NCBI GenBank assembly: GCA_016179875.1
Contig: JACPCH010000024.1
Coordinates: 1 to 39,375 of the forward strand
DNA length: 39,375 nt
DNA from: Candidatus Rokuibacteriota bacterium
GTDB lineage: Bacteria > Methylomirabilota > Methylomirabilia > Rokubacteriales > CSP1-6
Direction: 5' to 3'
Shown one piece after another: positions 1 to 7,201 of the stretch. The notes under the pieces were generated by a model. That model worked only from the letters and a program-made list of their open reading frames with translations, was not told the DNA's origin and ran no database searches. A program made the position numbers and the translations under genes. Each line of letters opens with the position of its first letter. The stretch's first letter is position 1.

Positions 1-727
1 TGCCCCAGCCGAGGGCGACGCGCTCGACGCCCGTCAGGAAGAACGCGCTGTCGGCGCCGAGCTCGCGGGCCAGCACGACCGTGGCGAGGTCCTTCTCGAT
101 CACCGCCTCGATGCCGCGCATGCCGTCGTCGGTCTCGATCACCGGAATGCCGCCGCCGCCCACGGCGATCGGGATCATGCCGGCCTCGACGAGCGTGCGG
201 ATCATGGGCGCCTCCACGACGCGCACGGGCCGCGGCGACGGCACCACGCGGCGCCAGCCGCGGCCGGCGTCCTCGACCACGTCCCAGCCGTACTCCTTGG
301 CGAGCCGCGCCGCCTGCGCCTTCCGGTAGAACTGGCCGATCGGCTTGGTCGGGTGCTTGAACGCCGGGTCGTCGGCGTCCACCACGACCTGGGTCACCAC
401 GGCGGCGACGCGCTGGCGCATGCCGCGCTGGCGCAGCAGGTTGCCGAGCACCTGCTGGATCGCGTAGCCCAGGCTGCCCTCGGTCTCGGCGACGCACAGG
501 TCGAGCGTGAGCGCCGGCATGATGAGCTTGGAGATCTCCATGCGCAGCATCTCCTCGCCCACCTGCGGCCCATTGCCGTGGGTGAGCACGAGGCGGTGGC
601 CGGCGGCCAGCAGGTCGAGCAGCGGCGGCAGCGACTGGGCCAGCGCGTCGAACCACTCGCTGGCGGCGCCGGCGCCGTCCTCGCTCTTGAGGGCGTTGCC
701 GCCGATGGCGGCGACGATCAGGCTCAC
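1..727 (-). CDS. arcC: Carbamate kinase, 3' end cut by window edge
   Basis: Carbamate kinase transfers phosphate between carbamoyl phosphate and ADP, giving ATP, ammonia and CO2. About 242 residues are present of roughly 310 usual for the family; the C-terminus lies beyond base 1. Seen: the N-terminal IVAAIGGNAL segment, HGNGPQVGEE, an IPVAVGGGGIP-like stretch read here as IPIAVGGGGIPV, and AVIEKDLATVVLARELGAD, all typical of amino acid kinase fold carbamate kinases. The start is GTG at 727, overlapping the stop of the upstream DUF1116 gene by 4 nt (GTGA), so translation is probably coupled. In E. coli a carbamate kinase (YbcF/AllK) sits with fdrA and ylbE and consumes their carbamoyl phosphate; the same job is inferred here. 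Family assignment is very secure. Confidence 0.96.
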   Translation of the reverse strand, partial: MSLIVAAIGGNALKSEDGAGAASEWFDALAQSLPPLLDLLAAGHRLVLTHGNGPQVGEEMLRMEISKLIMPALTLDLCVAETEGSLGYAIQQVLGNLLRQRGMRQRVAAVVTQVVVDADDPAFKHPTKPIGQFYRKAQAARLAKEYGWDVVEDAGRGWRRVVPSPRPVRVVEAPMIRTLVEAGMIPIAVGGGGIPVIETDDGMRGIEAVIEKDLATVVLARELGADSAFFLTGVERVALGWG

Positions 728-2112
728 GGCGCGGGCTCCGCGAGCGCGGCGAGGGCCTCGAGCGCCCGCTCGAAGCAGGCGAGCGGCGCGCGCGCCACGC
801 CGGCGCCGATCTGGCCGGTGCCGGCCTGCTTGCCGGCGATCCCGGTGTTGATGAGCGGCGCGATCCCGGTCTCGAGCACGCGCCGGACGTCGATTCCGGC
901 GGGGACCCCGCGCTCGTCGAGCGCGGGGATGCGGAAATGCGGGTGCTCGTCGTGGCATATCTCGCTGATCTCCTCGGTCACGGCGCGCGCCTCGGCCACG
1001 CCGCCCGCGCCGACGACGATCGTCTCGACGATGGCGCTGTCGCCCATGTCGGGGTTGGCGTCGTCCGCGGTGAAACCCGGGAAATAGAGACCCACGGGCG
1101 TCTCGACCGGCGCGGTGAGCCAGCGGTCGCCGAGCCCCGAGACGCGCAGGCCGAAGTCGGTGCCGTTGCGCGCCATCGCCGTGACGAGCGTCGAGCCGGC
1201 GACGCCGCCGGCCGGGTCGGCCAGGGCCTTGCCGGCCGCCATGGCGACGTTCAGGAAGAACTGGTCGTTGCCGGCCACGAACTCGGCGAAGCGGGCGACG
1301 GCGTGGTGCCGGTCGCCCACGCGCGCCACGTGGGGCATGAGCGCGCGGGCGAGGAGCGCGGAGGCGGCGACGTTGCGCTGGTGCATCTCGTCGCCCATGC
1401 GGAGCGCCTGGGCCATGAGCGGGCGCAGCTCGATGCCGCCCGCGGCGCGCAGCGCGGCGCCGAGGAGGGGGCCGGCCTCCGTGTGGAGCCAGCGCAGGCG
1501 CGCCAGCACCGCGTCGTCGTTGGCGCCGAAGCGCAGCACCTTGCCGAGGCCCTCGTTGATCGTCGCGTGCGCGCGGTTGCCGTGGGCGCGGTTCTCGACG
1601 ACGAGGACGGGCATCGCCGGCGTGATCAGGCCCGTCATCGGCCCGACCGCGCGCCAGTGGTGGCACGGCTCGAGCCTCACGCGCCCGTCGGCGACCAGCG
1701 CCGCCGCCGCGTCGTCGTTGGCGGCCCAGCCCTCGTAGCGGATCGCGCAGAGGACGGCGGCGCGCATCGGCGCGCACGCGCGCGCCCAGTCGAGCGGCGG
1801 GCCGGCGTGGAGGACCGTGCGGTCGGGCAGCTCGAGCGCCTCGCGCGCGGGCCGGCAATCCACCAGCACGGGGGTGCCGTTCACGAGCCGCGCGAACGCC
1901 TCGGCGTTGGCGCTCTCGATCGCCGCCCGCTGCACCTCCAGGCGCGCCAGCAGCTCCGCGACCCGCGGGGACGCGGCCGGCGGCCGCCAGTCCACGTTGA
2001 CGGCGGGGACGCCGAGCATCGCCAGCGTCTCCGCGAACAGCTCGAGCCCGACGTTCACGACGCGGGGCGCGTCGGCGAGCAGGCGTCGGCCGGTCCCGGT
2101 CACGGGCCCCAT
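724..2112 (-). CDS. DUF1116 (YlbE/AllG-like) protein with FdrA-tail module at its N-terminus
   Basis: A 462-residue member of the DUF1116 family, to which E. coli YlbE belongs. YlbE is reported as AllG, a subunit of oxamate carbamoyltransferase together with FdrA (AllF) and YlbF (AllH). Seen: the family block from about residue 70 onward, including LHAGPPLDWARACAPMRAA, PCHHWRAVGPMTGLITPAMP, LRMGDEMHQRN, FFLNVAMAAGKA and a C-terminal GQIGAGVARAPLACFE. Unlike YlbE (about 419 residues) it carries an extra N-terminal segment of about 55 residues (VVNVGLELFAETLAMLGVP, then WRPPA) that matches the C-terminal tail of E. coli FdrA and the small protein at 9736-9927. The gene begins with ATG 1 nt after the stop of the second DUF1116 gene and overlaps arcC by 4 nt. 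The substrate here is not known. Confidence 0.9.
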   Translation of the reverse strand: MGPVTGTGRRLLADAPRVVNVGLELFAETLAMLGVPAVNVDWRPPAASPRVAELLARLEVQRAAIESANAEAFARLVNGTPVLVDCRPAREALELPDRTVLHAGPPLDWARACAPMRAAVLCAIRYEGWAANDDAAAALVADGRVRLEPCHHWRAVGPMTGLITPAMPVLVVENRAHGNRAHATINEGLGKVLRFGANDDAVLARLRWLHTEAGPLLGAALRAAGGIELRPLMAQALRMGDEMHQRNVAASALLARALMPHVARVGDRHHAVARFAEFVAGNDQFFLNVAMAAGKALADPAGGVAGSTLVTAMARNGTDFGLRVSGLGDRWLTAPVETPVGLYFPGFTADDANPDMGDSAIVETIVVGAGGVAEARAVTEEISEICHDEHPHFRIPALDERGVPAGIDVRRVLETGIAPLINTGIAGKQAGTGQIGAGVARAPLACFERALEALAALAEPAP

Positions 2113-2113
2113 C

Positions 2114-3355
2114 CTACGCCCGCGCCGGGAGCCCGGCGACGAACGCCTCGAGCGCCTCGACGAAGCACGACACTGGCGCCTCCGCGAGGCCGGCGCCGAT
2201 CTGGCCGACGCCCGCCTGGCGATGGGCGATGCCGGTGTCGATCACGGGCACGATGGACGTCTCGACCACCTTGCGGACGTCGATGCCGAGGGGCGTGCCG
2301 CGGAAGTCGAGCGCCGGGATCCGGAACGTCTCGTGCTCGCCGAGCGTGATCTCGTACATGCGCTCGGTGGTCTCGACCGCCAGCCGCGGCGTGCCGCCGA
2401 CGAACTGGACGATCGCCGGCGCCGCCGCGAGCGCGAAGGCGCCGAGGCCGGCCGTCTCGGTGATCGCGGAGTCGCCGAGGTCGGGGTTGGCGTCGTCGGG
2501 CCCGTAGCCCGGGAAGTAGAGGCCCTGCACCTTCGGCGCGGGCGCCGTGAACCAGCGGTCGCCCGTGCCCGACACCCGAATGCCGAACTCGGTGCCGTTG
2601 CGGGCCATCGCCGTCACGAGGGTCGAGCCGGAGAGGCCGTGGGCGGGGTCGAGCGTGGCCTTGCACGCAGCCATGGCGACGTTGAGGAAGAACGAGTCCG
2701 AGGCGCCCATGAAGGCGAGCGCCCGCTCGACGTCGCCCTGGCGCGTCGTCGCGAGCTTCGGCGCCAGCGCGCGGATCAGGAGCGAGGTGGCCGCGGTATT
2801 CCGGTTGTGGGCCTCGTCGCCCATCGTGAGCGCGCGGGCGATCAGGCTCGCGACGTCCACGCCGCCGGCGCGCCGGAGCGCGTCGTCGAGGAGCGGCGCC
2901 AGCTCGCGGTTCATCCACTGAAGGCGCTCGAGCACCGAGGCGTCGTGGGCGCCCATGCGCAGCACCTTGCCCTGGCCCATGTTGATGGTCGCGTAGGCTT
3001 CCGCGCTGAACGGCTCGTTCCGCACGAGGTACACGGCCATGGACGGCGTGACGATGCCGGCCATCGGTCCGACCGCGCGGTGGTGGTGGCACGGGTCGAA
3101 GCTGAGCGCGCCGGACTCCGCGAGCCCGATCGCCTCTCCAGGGGTCTGGGCCCAGCCCTCGAAGAGCGAGGCGCCGATGACGGCGCCACGCATCGGCCCG
3201 CACATCCGCTCCCAGGCGACCGGCGGGCCGGCGTGGAGCACGGTGCGCTCGCCGAGCCCCGGCACCACCTCGCGCGCCGGGCGGAGCCCGACGAGCGTGG
3301 CGGTCCCGGCCTGGATCCTCCGCAGGGCCTCGCGGTTCGCCTCGCCGATGGTCAT
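2114..3355 (-). CDS. DUF1116 (YlbE/AllG-like) protein, second paralogue
   Basis: A 413-residue DUF1116 protein, close in length to E. coli YlbE and starting at the same point of the fold (IGEANREALRRI, then LHAGPPVAWERM). Seen: CHHHRAVGPMAGIVTPSMAV, TINMGQGKVLRMGAHD, LTMGDEAHNRN, FFLNVAMAACKATLD, SGTGDRWFTAPAP and GQIGAGLAEAPVSCFVEAL. It is clearly paralogous to the next gene (724-2112), sharing most of these blocks, but lacks that protein's N-terminal extension. It follows the ABC permease gene by 43 nt. The E. coli system uses one DUF1116 and one DUF2877 subunit; here two DUF1116 subunits are present and no DUF2877 protein is visible. A role in a carbamoyltransferase complex with FdrA is inferred from family and context. 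Confidence 0.9.
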   Translation of the reverse strand: MTIGEANREALRRIQAGTATLVGLRPAREVVPGLGERTVLHAGPPVAWERMCGPMRGAVIGASLFEGWAQTPGEAIGLAESGALSFDPCHHHRAVGPMAGIVTPSMAVYLVRNEPFSAEAYATINMGQGKVLRMGAHDASVLERLQWMNRELAPLLDDALRRAGGVDVASLIARALTMGDEAHNRNTAATSLLIRALAPKLATTRQGDVERALAFMGASDSFFLNVAMAACKATLDPAHGLSGSTLVTAMARNGTEFGIRVSGTGDRWFTAPAPKVQGLYFPGYGPDDANPDLGDSAITETAGLGAFALAAAPAIVQFVGGTPRLAVETTERMYEITLGEHETFRIPALDFRGTPLGIDVRKVVETSIVPVIDTGIAHRQAGVGQIGAGLAEAPVSCFVEALEAFVAGLPARA

Positions 3356-3398
3356 GGGTGTTGGGGCAGGATCCGATAGTACATCGGCGCCGGCCGCG

Positions 3399-4214
3399 TC
3401 AGCGCAGGTGCCTGGAGAGGCCCGCCAGCCGCTCGGCGACGAGCATCAGGAGGAGCGTCAAGACGATGAGCACCGCCGACACCGACGCCGCGCGTACGTC
3501 GAGATGGGTGTCGATGATCTGCCAGAGATGGATCGGCAGGACCTCGGTGCGGGCGTCCGAGAGGAAGAGCGAGACCGGGATGTTGTCGAAGGATGCCATG
3601 AAGGCGATGAAGGCCCCGGCCCCGATCCCGCGCCCGATCATGGGCAGCGTCACGCGCCGGAACGTGAAGAGCGGCGAGGCGCCGAGGCTCGCCGAGCTGT
3701 CGAGCAACGCCGGGTCGAGCTGGGCCAGGCTGGCGATCGTCGTCCGCAGCACGAACGGGACGCACACGACGATGTGGCCCACGGTCAGGGTGGCGAGCGA
3801 CAGCTCGACGCCGAGGAGGCTCACATACATGAGGGCGGCGAAGCCGAACGCGAGCCCGGGAAGCAGGAGCGGCGACATGAACAGCGAGTCGAGCGCGTGC
3901 GCCCACCACGCCCGGCTCCGGCCGATGGCGAGCGCGCCCGCGGTGCCGAGCGCGACCGACGCGGCCGTCGCCATCACGGCGACCTCCAGGCTGTTCCACG
4001 CCGCGCGCCGCATCTGGTCGGCGCCGAGGAGCGCCGCGTACCAGCGGAGCGAGTAACCGTCGGGCGGGAACTTGAGCGATTCCGAGGCGGTGAACGACGT
4101 CAGGATCACGATCACCGTCGGGAAGAGCAGGAAGAAGACGGTGACGGCGGTCAGGCCGCCCATCACGAGCCGGAAGGACCACGCGTCGAAGTCGAGCCGT
4201 GCGCGTTCAGGCAT
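3399..4214 (-). CDS. ABC transporter permease (PotC-like)
   Basis: A 271-residue inner-membrane permease of the binding-protein-dependent transport type. Seen: about six hydrophobic segments (for example VMGGLTAVTVFFLLFPTVIV near residues 17-36 and VSAVLIVLTLLLMLVAERL at the C-terminus) and the cytoplasmic EAA-type loop SSASLGASPLFTFRRVTLP, which docks on the ATPase. It resembles PotC, the second permease of spermidine/putrescine-type importers. The gene starts with ATG at 4214 and overlaps the upstream permease gene by 8 nt, fixing it in the same operon. It should form the heterodimeric channel with the 4207-5064 product. Substrate is unknown; context suggests a nitrogen-rich small molecule. 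Confidence 0.93.
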   Translation of the reverse strand: MPERARLDFDAWSFRLVMGGLTAVTVFFLLFPTVIVILTSFTASESLKFPPDGYSLRWYAALLGADQMRRAAWNSLEVAVMATAASVALGTAGALAIGRSRAWWAHALDSLFMSPLLLPGLAFGFAALMYVSLLGVELSLATLTVGHIVVCVPFVLRTTIASLAQLDPALLDSSASLGASPLFTFRRVTLPMIGRGIGAGAFIAFMASFDNIPVSLFLSDARTEVLPIHLWQIIDTHLDVRAASVSAVLIVLTLLLMLVAERLAGLSRHLR

Positions 4215-5064
4215 ACGTCCGCGCGCGGCGCGTCCGGCCCAGAAGGTTGAACAGGGAGACGACGAGCAGGACCGACGCCATGAACACGACGGCCGCGGCG
4301 GCGGCGAGCGGCCAGTTCTGCGCGCCCGTTGCCTGCTGGTAGATGAAGAGCGGCATGTAGAGGAGCCGCGCGCCCCCGATCAGCGTCTGGGTGATGAAGG
4401 CGGTGGCGGCGGCGGCGTAGACGAGGATGCACCCCGCGACGATGCCGGGCAGGCTGAGCGGCACGACGACACGCCGGAACGTGCGCCACCGCCCGGCGCC
4501 GAGCGCCAGGGAGGCGTCGGCGAGGTTCGGGTCGATCTTTTGCAGCGTGGTGACCAGCGGCAGGACCATGAGCGGCATCTGCACCTGGGCGAGGACGACC
4601 ACCACGCCCACCTCGCTGAAGAGGAGCCGGAGCGGCTCCTCGGCGAGCCCGAGGGCGAGCGCCGCCTTGTTGAGAACGCCCTGACGCCCGAGGATCACGA
4701 TCCAGGCGAACGTCCGCACCACGACGCTCGTGAGGATCGGCAGGATGACGACGAAGAGAAGCAGCGCCCGCAGCCGCGGCCGGACCCGCGCCGTCACCCA
4801 CGCGAGCGGATACCCGAGAACGAGACACAGGACCGTGGCCTTCGCTCCCAGCAGCAGCGTGTCGCTCAGCGTGCGGAGATTGAAGGTGTCGCCGAGGACC
4901 ACCCGGTACTGGCGGAGCCCGAACGTCACCATCTCGGGCTCCGCGAACAGGCTGACGACCGCGAGGACGCCGAGCGGGGCCAGGAAGAAGCCGGCGAAGA
5001 CGGCGGCGAGTGGCAGCGCGAGCCACCACTCGCCGCGCGCGCCCGCGCCGGCCCGTTCCGTCAC
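4207..5064 (-). CDS. ABC transporter permease (PotB-like)
   Basis: A 285-residue membrane protein with six predicted hydrophobic segments, beginning WWLALPLAAVFAGFFLAPLG. The EAA loop ASLALGAGRWRTFRRVVVP precedes a conserved proline and glycine, as in PotB-type permeases of spermidine/putrescine-family importers. The start is the GTG at 5064, which overlaps the stop of the substrate-binding protein gene by 4 nt (GTGA). No in-frame start further upstream is plausible because it would run through that gene. It is expected to pair with the permease at 3399-4214 and be powered by the ATPase at 6107-7201. Confidence 0.92.
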   Translation of the reverse strand: MTERAGAGARGEWWLALPLAAVFAGFFLAPLGVLAVVSLFAEPEMVTFGLRQYRVVLGDTFNLRTLSDTLLLGAKATVLCLVLGYPLAWVTARVRPRLRALLLFVVILPILTSVVVRTFAWIVILGRQGVLNKAALALGLAEEPLRLLFSEVGVVVVLAQVQMPLMVLPLVTTLQKIDPNLADASLALGAGRWRTFRRVVVPLSLPGIVAGCILVYAAAATAFITQTLIGGARLLYMPLFIYQQATGAQNWPLAAAAAVVFMASVLLVVSLFNLLGRTRRARTYA

Positions 5065-6107
5065 AACCGGATCTCGCGGTTGAACCGGTCGATCCATTCC
5101 GACCGCCTCGGGTTGATCTTCGCCCAGTCGTGGAAGACGAGCTTCGACAGGCGGTCGTGGGTCGGGGCGATCTTCGTGATGGCGCCAGCGAGCGTCACCT
5201 TCCGGTTGGTCGGGATGACGTCGAGCGGCGGCTTGTGCATCTCGGCCTGGACCTCCGGCGAGATGTGGAGGTCGATGTACTGAAAGGCGAGGTCGGGCTT
5301 CACCGCGCCCTTGACGACGTGCATGCTGGTGCGCCAGGCCGCCGCGCCCGACTCGGGGACGACGAACTCGATGTCCACGCCCTTGCCACGGAGCGTCTGG
5401 GTGAAATTGAAGTTGTACGGGGCGATGTCGATCTGCTCCTGCTGCCACAGGGTCGCGTAGGCGCCCAGGTTCGCGCCGATCGCACCGACGTTGGGGAGGA
5501 GCGACCGGAGCGCCTTGAAGGCGGGCTCGACGTCGGTCTCGCTCCCGCCGTTGACGCGCGCCAGCTCGACGAGGAAGGCGATGCCGAGGCTCGAGTTGAG
5601 CGCCGTGAGGCCGACGCGGCCCTTGTAGGCCGGGTTCCAGAGGTCGCCCCAGGACCTGGGCGGCGTCTTCACCCGCTTCGGGTTGTAGCTGATGCCGACG
5701 ATCTGCATCGTGACCCGCGGCCCCCACTCGTCCTGGAACGGTGGCAGCAGGTCCTTGAAGTGCCGCGAGCGAGCGACCGGGTACTTGTCGAAGAGGTCGA
5801 GCTTGACGGCGTCGAGCAGCGGGCCCTCGTCCAGGATGGCGACGTCGAACGGGGGCTTGGCGCCCTTGGCCGCCTGGAGCTTCGAGACCTGGTCGGTGGC
5901 GAGCAGGATCGTCTGGGTGACGTTCACACCCGTCGCCCTCTTGAACGCGGGCGCGAGGATGTTCCGGTGCGCCTCGCTCCAGGTCCCGGGGAACGTGGCG
6001 GCCACCAGCCCCTCCTGCGCGGCGGCGTGCCGCGGGGCGCCGGCGAGCGCGCCGGCGGCGGCGGCTGATCCGAGCAGTTGGCGTCGAGTCATCGTCCGGT
6101 CAGTCAT
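5061..6107 (-). CDS. ABC transporter substrate-binding protein (PotD/Fe3+-type), Tat-type signal
   Basis: A 348-residue periplasmic binding protein that would capture the transported solute. Seen: an N-terminal signal with a twin-arginine-like motif (TRRQLLGSAAAAGALAG, residues about 7-24) followed by an AQEG cleavage region, then an extracellular solute-binding fold with PPFDVAILDEGP, VGISYNPKRVKTPPRSWGDL and a C-terminal WIDRFNREIRL. These features fit the family of polyamine and iron binding proteins. The ATG at 6107 overlaps the ATPase stop (TGATG); an internal ATG at residue 6 is a possible alternative. The solute cannot be read from the sequence; neighbours with amidohydrolase and carbamoyltransferase-like functions suggest a ureide, pyrimidine or similar compound. 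Confidence 0.92.
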   Translation of the reverse strand: MTDRTMTRRQLLGSAAAAGALAGAPRHAAAQEGLVAATFPGTWSEAHRNILAPAFKRATGVNVTQTILLATDQVSKLQAAKGAKPPFDVAILDEGPLLDAVKLDLFDKYPVARSRHFKDLLPPFQDEWGPRVTMQIVGISYNPKRVKTPPRSWGDLWNPAYKGRVGLTALNSSLGIAFLVELARVNGGSETDVEPAFKALRSLLPNVGAIGANLGAYATLWQQEQIDIAPYNFNFTQTLRGKGVDIEFVVPESGAAAWRTSMHVVKGAVKPDLAFQYIDLHISPEVQAEMHKPPLDVIPTNRKVTLAGAITKIAPTHDRLSKLVFHDWAKINPRRSEWIDRFNREIRL

Positions 6108-7201
6108 CACGCATCTCCTCTTTCCCGGTCCTCCTCGGGGAAGACCGCGCACGCATCGGGCGAGACCACTTCGCAGTGAACGCGGTCGCCCGGCCGGAGA
6201 GCCGGCTCGCCCGCCTGCCTGACCGCCATGACCTTGATCGCGGAGCCATCCCCCAACTCCACCTCGTGGATCGTCAGCGAGCCGAGCGGGAGCACGGCGC
6301 GCACGGTCGCCGCGAGGCGGTCGCGGGCAGGCCCCGCCGCGAAGCCGAGGCGCTCGGGACGGACCGTCACCACGACGCCCGCGCCGGGCGCGAGCTCGGG
6401 CCCGACCGGGCAGGGCAGGACGGCGCCGCAGTCGAGCGCCACGGCCGCGCCCCCGTCGGCGACGCGGCCGCGCAGGAGGTTCGCGGCGCCGACGAACGTG
6501 TTCACGAACAACGTGGCCGGCCGGTCGTAGACCTCCGTCGGCGAGGCGAACTGCGCGACGGCGCCGCGGTGCAGCACGGCGATGCGGTCGGCGATCGAGA
6601 GCGCCTCCTCCTGGTCGTGGGTCACGAGGATCGAGGTGATGCCGGCCTCGCGCTGGAGCCGCTTGACCTCGATTTGCATGTCGATGCGCAGGTTCTTGTC
6701 GAGGGCCCCGAAGGGCTCGTCGAGGAGAAGGATCTGCGGCTCGACGGCGAGCGCGCGGGCGAGCGCCACGCGCTGCTGCTGGCCGCCCGACAGCTCGCGC
6801 GGGTAGCGCTCGGCGAAGGCCTCCATGCGCACGAGCCCGAGCATCGCGGCGACCTGCTCGCGGATCCGGCCCCGCGGCATTCCGCGCGCCTCGAGGCCGT
6901 ACGCGACGTTCTCGGCCACGGTCATGTGCGGGAACAGGGCGTAGTTCTGGAACACGATGCCGACCCGCCGATGGTTCGGCGGCAGAGGATCCACGGGCGC
7001 GCCGTCGATCAGGACGCACCCGGCGCTCTGGCGCAGGAACCCGCCGATCACCCGAAGGAGCGTCGTCTTCCCACAGCCCGACGGCCCGAGCAGGCAGACC
7101 AGCTCGCCCGCCTTGATCTCGAGCGTCACGTCGCGCACCGCGACGACCGGGCCGAAGCGGTGAGTCACGCCGTCGAGCGTCAGGGTGTGCCCGCGACTCA
7201 T
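6107..7201 (-). CDS. ABC transporter ATP-binding protein (PotA-like)
   Basis: A 364-residue ATPase that energises the importer. Seen in order: Walker A GPSGCGKTT, Q-loop in GIVFQNYALFPHMTV, signature LSGGQQQRVALARALA, Walker B ILLLDEPFGALD, H-loop VTHDQEEAL, and from about residue 240 a TOBE-type regulatory domain (VTVRPERLGFA). Length and domain order match PotA/FbpC-like subunits. The start ATG at 7201 overlaps the stop of the amidohydrolase gene by 4 nt (ATGA), and its own stop overlaps the start of the binding-protein gene. These couplings place the hydrolase and the transporter in one transcript. Specificity is not predictable from this subunit. Confidence 0.96.
   Translation of the reverse strand: MSRGHTLTLDGVTHRFGPVVAVRDVTLEIKAGELVCLLGPSGCGKTTLLRVIGGFLRQSAGCVLIDGAPVDPLPPNHRRVGIVFQNYALFPHMTVAENVAYGLEARGMPRGRIREQVAAMLGLVRMEAFAERYPRELSGGQQQRVALARALAVEPQILLLDEPFGALDKNLRIDMQIEVKRLQREAGITSILVTHDQEEALSIADRIAVLHRGAVAQFASPTEVYDRPATLFVNTFVGAANLLRGRVADGGAAVALDCGAVLPCPVGPELAPGAGVVVTVRPERLGFAAGPARDRLAATVRAVLPLGSLTIHEVELGDGSAIKVMAVRQAGEPALRPGDRVHCEVVSPDACAVFPEEDRERGDA

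Noticed and set aside
937-3379. Long plus-strand open frames (470 and 520 codons) opposite the DUF1116 genes
   Set aside because: They are rich in Arg, Ala, Gly, His and Val without motifs, and mirror the codon bias of the recognised minus-strand genes in this high-GC DNA; they are antisense shadows.
3353-3385. Ten-codon frame (MYYRILPQHP) whose stop overlaps the start of the DUF1116 gene at 3355 (ATGA)
   Set aside because: Could be a leader peptide, but it is very short, has no Shine-Dalgarno sequence and no conservation can be judged; chance is likely.
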